Assembly: GCA_014904845.1 (NCBI GenBank)
Contig: MU119405.1
Span: 1 to 64,000, forward strand
Direction: 5' to 3'
DNA length: 64,000 nt
Origin: Acephala macrosclerotiorum
Lineage: Eukaryota > Ascomycota > Leotiomycetes > Helotiales > Mollisiaceae
Below, one piece after another: positions 35,101 through 43,968 of this stretch. The position numbers and the translations under genes were made by a program. Numbering within the stretch: position 1 is the first letter of the stretch; every line of letters starts with the position of its first letter. Below the pieces are notes generated by a model. It had not been told where the DNA came from and did not search any database. It saw nothing but the letters and a program-made list of their open reading frames with translations.

Positions 35101-36195
35101 GATCCGGCACGTATCACAACTGGGCTCCCTCAACACGAGATTGATAGAGCTATCCCGTCTATCAGAGCTCAAGTCAGCATAAACAGAGGTAAGACGTCAT
35201 TCAACCCCGAAATCCTTAAGCGAGGTAAAAGTGAGGCTCGAAGAGGAAGCAAAACTGAAAGAGGAAACAAACGGGCTAACTTTTCCCCACTAGCCCGACA
35301 AGGCATCATCCCGCAAGATCTCGCGTCCTTGTCAACTCCAGATCTTCAAAAATTAGCCGCAAAGGTAGAAGCAGAGGCAAAGACTGAAGGCCGCGAGTTT
35401 GCACCCAACCCCTCTACGGAATACCTGCTACGCATGGTTCAAGCCGTTGAACAATACCGCACAGAGATCTCAAGCGCGCCAATTCAGAATATTCCCCTTG
35501 ACACTGCGTCAAACCCTCCTGTAAGTTTTATTCTTACCCCGCAACCTCACATTACGCGATCTAACGCGTCACAGACGGAGCAGGTTGATCCAGTTGCGAA
35601 CTTCTACAACAACGTCCAAACAGACTCGAACGGTCCAAGAGGTATCGGTCTGCGCCTCAACCAGATCGAGAACGCAGCCAACGCCCCTCACCCTCTGAAC
35701 CCTCTACTCGCCAGGAGACGCAAGGCTAGACGAGAACCACTAAGCAGAGTCCTCGAGTTGACGGGATCTGTGATTGACAACCTCCAAATCGATCTCCAAG
35801 ACGCCAGCAAAAACCGAGCCCAACAAGATCAAGTAGCCAAGAACGAACGAGAGTCTGCAGCAGCAATGGCCGACAAATTGAAGGAAGAGCAGAAGATCAA
35901 GGAGTTCGCCGACAAGTATCTGTGTGAGCCGGATGGAAGTGCTATGAACTGGGAGGTCGGCCTAGGCATGGATATCCCCAACCCACCAGGCTTTAAGCCA
36001 ATCACCGAGCCGATGCCTCTTCACGAGAAGAAGAAGGACCGATTCGATCGAGCCAAGGACTTTGAGGATGAGATTACCAATAATCTTGGTCGTCAAACCG
36101 CTTTGGTCAACTCCATGAATGCCTACCAAGAGGGTATTCAATCCGAAGCCGCACAACAACCTCCCGTCGCTCACTCAGATGGAGAGGGAAACTAG
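32137..36195 (+). CDS. Large Gln/Ser/Pro/Met-rich protein, probable nuclear regulator
   Basis: Two exons, 32137-35520 and 35575-36195, encode 1,334 residues. The 54-nt intron (gtaagt...ctaacgcgtcacag) is a multiple of three and contains no stop, so the unspliced message would add 18 residues in frame. The first 110 residues hold three imperfect repeats of the form MM-x-x-Q...[QD]-S-[FY]-[GD]-S-G. Residues about 120-930 are low-complexity and disordered, with many SSPPE, QPSMNQ and PGSF segments. The last 330 residues are more ordered and charged: a basic stretch (RGKSEARRGSKTERGNK), helical segments with LSTPDLQKLAAKVEAEAK, and a coiled part (VAKNERESAAAMADKLKEEQ). I do not recognise a named domain. 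Composition fits a chromatin or transcription-associated protein, but this is inference. The ATG at 32137 follows a pyrimidine-rich leader. Confidence 0.8.
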   Translation: MKEQDNQDQGFGSAPPAGFGSGGLGASAEYMMGFQEQGLAAQSFGSGQPATGPGSISHMMGLQALDTLTDSYGSGGPPPGVRSGAVGYMMSMQDQNGMALAQSFDSGTPGSLAQTESPPVLPTLMERIVQLNRESFTRKFNHGQQISADGTPSQSLDSLAHQGQNSNDNSSRQQQHMPTPRQVAGMNVPRTFESSSSLPRELDARGDYTMADTSAPGAQAERYVEAPNPRDITAMKRSRGSSSYASATPDAEGDVPMSMTDAPAPRRYHRAPGQLHSSPPESQLLNAQANSSQKRKYQSPYHTQGQWPGSPVESQFPKGAGLGLSNVQSSPQLGSSLREPGQLHSSPPEIKLARARGQPFGQSGPPQMGSVGSPSQTEHRQLMVPPSPLGFPPIGDNFPQPPNARESTQEPQSHGQMQNTAQGAPPGFERQDSHHQRGVREMSPALGSQNFESRPPAPLHPAIRRLSSAGQAKPPIPAQGLGLNMDSLSSGPRGLPRGGENNISRYNEPGLRMPSQDPSSDQRQMRPDAQGYRSSQPNPTRGDLSLLSARVNNLSARIDAGLQANPQAYLPGYVPQSFNTSKYDPSLFLPGNRPGRTFASQLQHSPGMMNQASSSFSQVQNSSGVMDQMEQVQTSRSFSPTMVDPQLLQSPMANPGSFSPSLSNYQPSSHPIGGANPSEALTRNTYLRIPEQRSMNQTHPSMRNPGTFSSNISNDQSSANSSTREKQSKTFERYPSLQMPPSQPSMNQMSRAQASMGNPGSFLGGAPDMQPSLNPPSGTSQSSKSFGPSAMDNAQRPTSQPSYAQQSRARAGSPSYGMQPADPSMNPMYKERPFTLNAQSLVDEEPAREKVSLKRRRAQATAERSAVRKSSSMSSTPLNMNSMTQGQVSQRNNGGFPADMSSPQLSMYSMQGTQSSGFASPNLDFLGNLPPAAPIKKCPPKATIEALMASADAGSTVPGASTSPLMSPQFYPTGELDQSLIQSGFGMLDPARITTGLPQHEIDRAIPSIRAQVSINRGKTSFNPEILKRGKSEARRGSKTERGNKRANFSPLARQGIIPQDLASLSTPDLQKLAAKVEAEAKTEGREFAPNPSTEYLLRMVQAVEQYRTEISSAPIQNIPLDTASNPPVSFILTPQPHITRSNASQTEQVDPVANFYNNVQTDSNGPRGIGLRLNQIENAANAPHPLNPLLARRRKARREPLSRVLELTGSVIDNLQIDLQDASKNRAQQDQVAKNERESAAAMADKLKEEQKIKEFADKYLCEPDGSAMNWEVGLGMDIPNPPGFKPITEPMPLHEKKKDRFDRAKDFEDEITNNLGRQTALVNSMNAYQEGIQSEAAQQPPVAHSDGEGN

Positions 36196-37766
36196 GTAGC
36201 TAGTGGTTTGTGGTGGGTTTGGCGTGAAGTGGAGTGGACTGGGATGGCATTTGCTTTGCTCTGTGCATGTTAGACTAGATACCTATTTGCAATACGGAAG
36301 GCGCCCTCGGGCATGATGGTTTCCATCATGGACAATCCCGCTAACATCAGGTAGTGAGGAGGCTGAAGGGATGCCTTCGGGCCAAAATAAAAGTGCTTTG
36401 CTTTCAAAAAACTGTTCCACCGTCAAATGAATGATGAATGTGTTCTACCGTGAGTGAGTGTTCTACTTGACAGCAATATCAAATGTGGTTGGATGGATCA
36501 ACTCATCTACTAATATGCCATCCGACGATTCCACATCAAAAATGGCACTCTCTTGCTGCGCTCGGATGGATGGTGGTGTACAGTGCTTACTGGTGCTCTT
36601 CCCATTGAAGTCGAGATGAAACCTGGCGCGAAAATCCCGCCTTAGCTAGCTTACATAATGCAAAAGTACTTTGTTTTGTACTAAGTCCCGAGTAACCACT
36701 ATAGAAACGTCTTTTTTTTTGCCGATATAATGCGTATTAAATTTAAATTTTCGTACTTTGATTATTTTAATAATAATATTAAGTATTAAACCGTCGCAAG
36801 GTAAAAACGGTCGTTTCTAATCTTTTAAACGTAGGTTTTTATCATCGTCCAAGTCGGTATTATTAAGCTCGTCGTCATTGTAACGGTCGCTTCTCGCTCC
36901 GTTAATTATTTCGACCGTTACCGCCGCTACTATATCATTCACCTCTTGCTGCGGTCCCTCATCTTCGTCATTATCTTCATCCTCCTCCTGCTCCACCTCT
37001 TGCTTCTCCCTCTCCCCCTCATCAATATGGAAAATTTCGAGCGCCGGGCCAACCAACTCGTATTCGTCTGCTGCGCCTTGACCGGTATGAAGATCATCCT
37101 CTTGACTGAGCTGGGTCTCTGGTGACGCTCTAAAGTTGCGTGGAGGCGGACTTCGAGGGATCGTAGGATCTTGATTGGGGAGTTGGCAAGAGGAAGCAAG
37201 TCAGCGATTGATAGTCTCGTCGCTATTGTGCGTACTGAGTAGGTGCTTTGTAGTAGTCTAGGTGGGCAAGTCAGAGTCAATCGTCAAGGGATAAGTTAGT
37301 TGATGCTGAAACAAATCCATGGTGCCGTGCCGGGTTAGCAGGTACGACCGGCGAACTTTCCGACAATCGTGGTCGTTATGACCTGGTCCAGGAGAAGGCG
37401 CTGCTGACTAAGCAGACACATACCTTCACTTGTGCTTCTACTCAACAGCTTCATTATGAGATTACTTTCCTCTTGTATCAGCCGCATTCATGATATACAG
37501 TTCGACGCGTGTCCAATGTTGCATCTCCTGTATTTCTATTATTTGCAACAATTCATGCTTTCCGATAAGGCGGCTTTTGGGCTGCCATTATGCATCGACG
37601 GCTGGCGACGCATCTTGGAGAGAGCCATCTCAAGTTATAAGGGAAAGCTGGAGGCCAAAGGTCCATCATAATCCACATTCTATTGCCTGTCTTAACCTCA
37701 TATTCCTCCGACGTTATCTAGCACAACCGCTGACCTGTGCGTCCTGTCTGCTGCCCAAATTCTTGA
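36196..37766. other. Intergenic with a small AT-rich, decayed patch
   Basis: 36196-36700 is the 3' flank of the Gln-rich gene. 36700-36830 is AT-rich and looks RIP-touched. On the minus strand, 37056-36817 encodes a strikingly acidic tail (EVEQEEDEDNDEDEGPQQEV) in frame with upstream sequence from about 37140. It lacks a clear start and domain and may be a fragment of a transposon or displaced gene. 37300-37766 is the 3' flank of the HeLo-like gene. Confidence 0.4.
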
Positions 37767-38689
37767 TCATTTTAAAAGGTCTTCCATGTTCACTTCGCCG
37801 CCACGCCCTATTACTAGTCTACTTTCGTCACCAACAGTCACATCGCCTGTCTTAATCTTCACCTTGTCCCCTTTTTCATTGGAGCCGAACCACCCAATCA
37901 ACGCTTTGGACTTGTTGCCCTCCTTGACTTTCCCTGTCTCGATCTGGTACAGGAAATCCTCAATATGGGTATTGGCTTTGGCAATAGACTCCTTGAAAAG
38001 CGCAAGAATCTCTTGACTAGACTTGTCATCTGTGCCTGGTACCACCTGCACATGTCGTGGCTGCTCGTGTATGTCAGCGATCTGCCTTGTCGTGGTACCG
38101 TTTATATGGCGCAGCTCCTCCTTAATCGTGTTGAGAGCTTGCAGCATCTCATCTGCCTTCGCGCTAGAGCCTACACTGAGGGAGCTGGATCGATCATCGT
38201 TAGTATACGCTTTCAACGTTACCTAATATGCTCGGAAAACTGGCTCACTCACATCGTTGCCATCTGGAGTCCTATCATGAAAGTCCCTTTCGAAGCAAGT
38301 AGCTGGGTCCTGAATTCATGTATCTCAGCCTCACCAAAGAATCCTGGCTTAATCTTGTCTCTCCACGAAATCTTGCCATCGTTGGAATGCTTCGTCCATT
38401 CGTCGAGCTTCGCTTGAAATGCGGTACAAACTTTCTGGCAATTATCTGAGGCTAGCTCGACGCTGTTCTGCTTGAGCACTAGCAATGCTACTTGTGGTGT
38501 GTTCTCGTCGTTGACAAACACGCTCAACGATGATAAGACATCGACCAGCGCCTTCAAATCATTGCGGATCGGTAGGAGAGTCTTGTCGACGTGGACGACC
38601 TTCTCGAAGTCTTCATACAAGACTCTTGCTCCGTGTAAGGCTGCAACGACAATTCCAATAACAGCGCTTGCGGCGGCTACGCCCTCCAT
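37767..38689 (-). CDS. HeLo-like cell-death effector with two C-terminal amyloid motifs
   Basis: Two exons, 38689-38253 and 38184-37767, joined by a 68-nt GT-AG intron, encode 284 residues. The N terminus (MEGVAAASAVIGIVVAALHG, then an amphipathic helical bundle to about residue 145) matches the HeLo-like N-terminal domain of fungal STAND and cell-death proteins. Its first helix is hydrophobic, as in membrane-targeting HeLo domains. The C terminus has two copies of one 15-residue motif: TGKVKEGNKSKALIG (229-243, DNA 37893-37937) and TGDVTVGDESRLVIG (258-272, DNA 37806-37850). HET-S has the same design: a HeLo domain plus two amyloid-forming repeats with Val/Ile faces and Gly turns. By that analogy, templated folding of the tail would unleash the N-terminal domain on membranes. 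The divergent neighbour carries one matching motif. Function is inferred; the motif match is seen directly. Confidence 0.82.
37806..37850 (-). other. Amyloid motif repeat R2 of the effector
   Basis: This encodes residues 258-272, TGDVTVGDESRLVIG. Against the receptor motif TGPVNVGDGSKVMIG it is identical at 9 of 15 positions, with conservative R/K, L/V and V/M differences. Confidence 0.75.
37893..37937 (-). other. Amyloid motif repeat R1 of the effector
   Basis: This encodes residues 229-243, TGKVKEGNKSKALIG. It shares the T-G-x-V-x-x-G-x-x-S-[KR]-x-x-I-G frame with R2, whose start lies 29 residues further on. Confidence 0.7.
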
Positions 38690-39153
38690 ATCGAAAGACT
38701 GCTGGTCAAAAGCTTCGACTTTTCAATCAACGCGATATTTCCCCGTCAACTCTCCAGAAGCAGGCACGATTAATTGACAGTGCTCGCAGGGAGCTATGAT
38801 TGAAGAGCTGATAACATCTTGCTTCGTTGGCAATATGCCATGTTCCAGCTGGTAGGGATCTATGACGCTACCGTCATGCCGTCCCAATGAAAAGTCGCAG
38901 TGGCCGCATGGCGGCAGTCTGCACCTGTCCAAAACCGGCTATCTCGGGCGCTCACTTTATTCAGATGCACCACGCTGGGGGATTCTTAACAGCAACAACT
39001 CATCGAGTGAAGAGTCGGGTAGTCTACAGACTCCTTGCTATATTTCGCTGTCATCGTCATTCACGCGAGACCAGAGCCGCTCCCGGCGAACCTGGGTGAT
39101 ACGTTGAGGCCAACACCCGCAGACTTGCAACATTGCTTCAAAGATATCGAAAG
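38690..39153. promoter_or_regulatory. Divergent promoter region of effector/receptor pair
   Basis: 464 bp separate the two start codons of the divergent pair. No reading frame is supported and no clear TATA element was assigned. The short spacing allows co-regulation, as is common for paired effector and receptor genes. Confidence 0.55.
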
Positions 39154-42100
39154 ATGGAGCAGAGCGGCCATGGCTTTTCATTGAGCACTGGGCCTGTTAA
39201 TGTAGGCGATGGATCGAAGGTTATGATCGGGAACTTTTCTGGCGCAAGTAAGATGGCTCATCCCGTTCTCGCTCTGACAAGGCCAGCAGTCTGATTGTTG
39301 ATACTTGCAGGGCATCAAAGAGAGGAGATACTAGATTGGCTTGCACCGGATGGTCTCCGCCTTGCTCAACACAAGGCTCACGTCGAAAACAGCCGGGGTA
39401 GAATCGACGATACTGGCAAGCTCTTTATAGAAGGTGGTTTCGAGATTTGGCTCCGCTCTGGCAGTACTCGTCTCTGGATCTACGGGGGTGGTATGTTAGC
39501 CGTAGTGTAATATTAACTGGTATGCTTACACATATTTAGTGGGCTCTGGAAAGACCATCCTTTGGTATAGTCTTCCTAATTATGTCATTTGTCGAAGATT
39601 GACATTGACTGATAACTGACTTCTATAGCTCCCTTCTCATCGATAAGATGCCAGCACTTCTATCTTTGATATACCCGTCCATAACGGAGCACATTGTAGT
39701 ATATTTTTACTGCTCATTTCGTGCGACCGAGACGTCCGATGTTTCCACTTTCTTAAAATCCATTCTCGTGCAGCTGTGCGAAAGGAGAAAGATATATCCC
39801 GCAGTTGAAGACTTATGGGAAGCTTCCAAGCCACACCAGGCCTCACGCTCGAACCTTCTTACTACACTTCTGGATGTGTTGAAGTATATATGCTGTCCTA
39901 CCGAGACCTCGAAAAACGGTTCAGAAGTCGGCAAAAGTGCTACCTCGTTACGCAGCACCGTCACACTCATCATCGATGGCTTGGACGAAGGCATAGCTGG
40001 ATACCTACGGACCGAGTTTCTTGACACGCTGGAGACTATCTCAACTTCTCAAATGGCGAATTTTCGGATTATCAACGTGAGCCGGGAGGATGCTGAAATT
40101 AAGAGCTACATGGACCGAAATAATGGGTGGACTTGGTCCATGCGCACTGCTGCTGACGTGGAGCATGAAGTCTACATGTTTGCCAAAGTCCGCATCTCCA
40201 GACACAGGATGCTGAAGATGCAAAATCAGACAATACAAGACTTGATCTGTGGCCTGCTGAGTAAAGGTGCTGGTGGCATGTAGGTGTGACATTCTTCGAG
40301 TATGATGACAACGCTGATGATTGTTTTAGGTTTCGGCTTGCAGCGCTTCAGATGACCCAGCTCGAGCTAGAGACAAATAGTCTCCGTAGTATTTTCGAAG
40401 ATGATATCAGGAACATACTTATCACATTACCTCGAAGCTTAGATACCTTCTATGACTTGATTGTCCGACGGATCCCGCAACATCTGCGAACCGAGCTCGA
40501 ACAGGTCCTAAAATGGCTCCTCTACGCTAGTCGACCGCTGCTGGTGGAAGAGGTGGTTGAAAGTTGTGCTATGTCCATTAGTTGTCGAGATGGACGGCCA
40601 TCTATTGGCAAAAACCGCCGACATGCCTTAGATATCCTTGACAATCTTCCCGGGCTCGTAAAGTTGGAGCCGCCTTTCCCGCAAGATAATGGGTCAAGCC
40701 CCCCTTTTGGCATCCATGTACTTACCTTCGCACATTTCTCAGTCCAGGAATATATCTTCCCTCTGCGGGATGTTCAACGTCCGGGTGGAGAATGTCGGTT
40801 CACAGAGCCACTCCAGGACCATCAAGACATTGCACGAGGCTGTCTTGCCTATATCCTCCATTGCTTCACCGAAAGAAGTGAACGATCCAAGTTCTTTTTG
40901 CGATCATATTGTTGGCACTATTGGGCCATGCATTCCAAAGCGGTTCCGGATGGGGATGAAGTAAAGGCACGTGTGACACCAGAATCACTACGCCTTCACA
41001 ACAGTATCACTTGCCCAGAACTGTATGAGGAAGGCTCTGAGCGTACGGCTGCTGAGTGGAGTACATTCAAGGAGTGCGCATCATGCTTTACTCCTAATGA
41101 GTATGCAAAACTGATCGAGGCTTTGCAAGATCTCAAATTCCCGTATGAGGACACCACCGAGACCTCGCAGGAAACCAATCCCAATATCGAGCGGGGATTT
41201 CGAGCACAAATGACAAGCAAATCTCATCGTGCCATAAAGCTGCTCATCATACAGCCAGCCGAGATCAAAAACGCACCGATCGAATGCAGCTTGTGCTTGG
41301 ACTTCCTCGAGAACAGACCTCTTTTCTGCGCCATCAGTCATACATGGTATCCTCTTTTTAAAATTGGTGACGACTCCATCAGGATTAACGGAAAGCTCTT
41401 TCAGACACAACACATAGCAGAGCCCGCTATATCCAAGTTTCGTCGCAAAGATCGCGCACAAGCACTGTGGATAGACTCGATTTGTATTTCCTATACAGAC
41501 CGCGACGAGGTGCGGTCGCAGTTGAAATTCATCGCTGATGTTTTTGAGATGTCCCAAATGGTCATTGCTTGGCTAGGTGAAGCTGATGAAGATACGGAAG
41601 AAGCTATGGAGTATTTGGAGGAGGATTTTCCGCCGACCAAAAATAGGGAGAAGGCGTGCGAAGCTATATCCTCCCTCTTTCAAAAGCTTCTGTGGCCTCG
41701 ACAATGGATAATCCAGGAACTAGTTGTGGCCAAGAAAGTCATAGTAGCATGTGGAGATCATACCTCAGATCTAGATTTGTGGTGTGCTATTCCCAGGCTC
41801 GTGACGAAGCTGTTCGTTGACGAAGGGACGTCCAAAGCTGTTGTGCCGAGTGTGGTTCTCAAAAGTTGGAACAGAATCTCCGCACTCCAAGTAATTCGAC
41901 AGCGACGGCTCCGAAAAAATGAACCCCAATTTCTGCTTCCGGAGCTTCTTTATCTCACCAGAGACCACATGGTAAGTCGTCGAACGGACAGAGTCATTAG
42001 CCTTTTACAACTCATATCGCCTGGAGAACGGGGCGACCCATTCTTTGCCTCGGAGGCTCTCAGATACTGGGATGACAGCGAAGGGTCTCTCTCTTTTCAA

Positions 42101-42973
42101 CTCACGGTATATATTGTAGAGAAGTATCAATCTTTATACGCACTCTCCAGTGCCTGGCCACCTCGTGCAGATACAAGACCCGGGCTGGAAGATCCAGTGG
42201 GTTTCGGCACCTGGACTATACACCTTCATGACTTAACAACGCCTCTCATACCTGGACCCGGAAACGAAGACTACAACGCCGGCGGGAAAGATACCCGTGG
42301 CTTGTTTCCCTTAAAGGTTTCCGGACATGATGACGGAGTATTGATAGCCCATGGCGCTCTAATTGGAATTGTAGAAGACAGTGCTTATTGGAGTCGCCGC
42401 CCGCTGCCTAAAGAGTTTGCCAAATTAGATCGAAATAGCAGCCTGTTCGGCGTGATCGCAGATGATAAAGAGGGGGTATCAAAACTGCAGACACTTCGCA
42501 GTATTATGAACTCCTCAGAATTTCAAGCAGATTGGATGGCACCCACAGGCTCAGGAAATCCTTCTGTGCGGGCTCGGCAGGGCAAAGGCTGGCATCCGAG
42601 TTTCAGGAACCGTTTTGAGAGGTTGAGGGTCCGACGCAGCAGAGGCATGCCTGAGCCGCAGAGTGAATTCACGGTGTCCGCAAATGCATTCAGTTGTGGA
42701 GGCTATGCTGGAATCGCACCCATAATCGTCAAAAACGGCGATATAGTCGTTGTACTTTTTGGTGGTAGACACCCTTTCGTGCTGCGTGAGTACGATGCTC
42801 GCCGACGTCAAAATCCGAGATATCGACTTGTTGCTGAGTGGTAACGCCTTCGCTTCCCGTTTAATTGCATGAACTGACTTTTTCATAGCTATGTTGATGG
42901 TATCATGCACGAAGAAATGGTGAGAGCAATTGAGGAAGACAAAAGTCGAGCGAAAGAATTCTGGATCGTCTGA
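39154..42973 (+). CDS. NLR-type receptor: amyloid motif - NACHT - HET
   Basis: Six exons, 39154-39247, 39311-39490, 39540-39564, 39629-40279, 40330-42840 and 42889-42973, encode 1,181 residues with every phase consistent. Residues 12-26 (TGPVNVGDGSKVMIG) are an amyloid-type motif matching those in the neighbouring effector. Residues about 35-330 are a NACHT NTPase: REEILDWLAP lead-in, P-loop GGVGSGKT (90-97, split by an intron) and Walker B LIIDGLDEG (about 213-221). Then follow FRLAALQM and ITLPRSLDTFYDLIVRRIP with winged-helix-like sequence. Residues about 647-775 are a HET domain: ISHTW, LWIDSICIS, AWLGEADEDTEEA and WPRQWIIQELVVAKK. The tail GYAGIAP...DIVVVLFGGRHPFVLR...ECYVDGIM is the usual HET-protein C terminus. 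No WD40, ankyrin or TPR repeats are present. By analogy with NWD2 it would oligomerise on ligand binding and seed the effector amyloid. The HET domain adds a second death-inducing output. Confidence 0.87.
39187..39231 (+). other. N-terminal amyloid motif of the receptor
   Basis: This encodes residues 12-26, TGPVNVGDGSKVMIG, followed by NFSG. It lies entirely in exon 1, separate from the NACHT-coding exons, so it could be shuffled as a unit. Confidence 0.75.
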
Positions 42974-43968
42974 GTATTATTATCTGGAAGTCAGATTCTC
43001 CAAAGCAATTGGATGATTGGAGTTGTCTTGCTTAAGCCGGAGTATCCGTGAGCTCATGACTTGGCAACTGTCTTTCCAGATTTTGCTGCTCGATTGCGTT
43101 CAGACTTCAAGCGAAGCGGTATCAAGTATGTCAAACATCAATTCATGAACCCCTTTGAGCCCCTAATTGGAAGCTCAGTCCAAGTGCTCAGATGATAAAA
43201 TGATGATAAGAGACCAGGGGAACCGCTCTCTGAACTGTCACACAGCGGGTGCGAGAACTTGAGCTCTACGACACACAATACAATTGTGATTTTGAAAGGT
43301 ATAAACGGATTTTATTCTTCTAAATCTACATGAGAAGCCTCTTTATGGAAGAGCTTCGAACTAAGCTGACCAAGAAAACGCGATAGCACGTGCTGGATAT
43401 CACACGCTCATGCATTTTCCCTGTTTCCAATCGCCAAACAGCTTCTAGGCGTATAATGACGGCTCTGTATAATATCGGCCTCCGAAATATCGTTAAGTTA
43501 CCCCACCTTGGAATTACCTATGATGCAATGGTCTTGCCAGGCGTGCCTGACGGGCTGCCTCGTGTATGGCCCCATGTGACCGAACTTGTCTTGGACTTCG
43601 GCGCGTCGAAGCGTGTCCATTCAGATTTGCATTTCCTTCGAGAGTTTCCGGCTGCGACAGCATCCTATTAGGGTTTCACAGATTGATGAAGGGGAGAGTC
43701 CGATCGGCCGTGAAAAAGAAGAGAGAGCGGAGCTACGAGAGATTGCTTTCATGCCAAGTTTCCACGCTACGATTTCAATACTACTCCCTAGTTTAATGGC
43801 TTTAGTGATGGTGGTTCCATACCCAAGTCCTACAATTGAATGGTGATATATCCGAGGAGTTCACGAGAAGGGTTCTGCAGTAGCTATTCGATTCTCGAGC
43901 TCATGTCTTTGAATTTGAGGAGCGGGCTTAGAGCGTCAATAAACTAATACAATATGACATGTTTAGGT
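42974..43968. other. Convergent intergenic region
   Basis: About 1 kb between the receptor gene and the 3' end of the SET gene. A frame from about 43459 to 43671 (ALYNIGLRNIVKLPHLGITY, WPHVTELVLDFG) has a leucine-rich flavour. It lacks a convincing start, splice pattern or domain, and may be a gene fragment or chance. Confidence 0.4.

Noticed and set aside
41250..42973. A separate HET-domain gene downstream of the NACHT gene
   Set aside because: The frame is open without interruption from 40330 to 42840, and no stop, start context or promoter separates the two domains.
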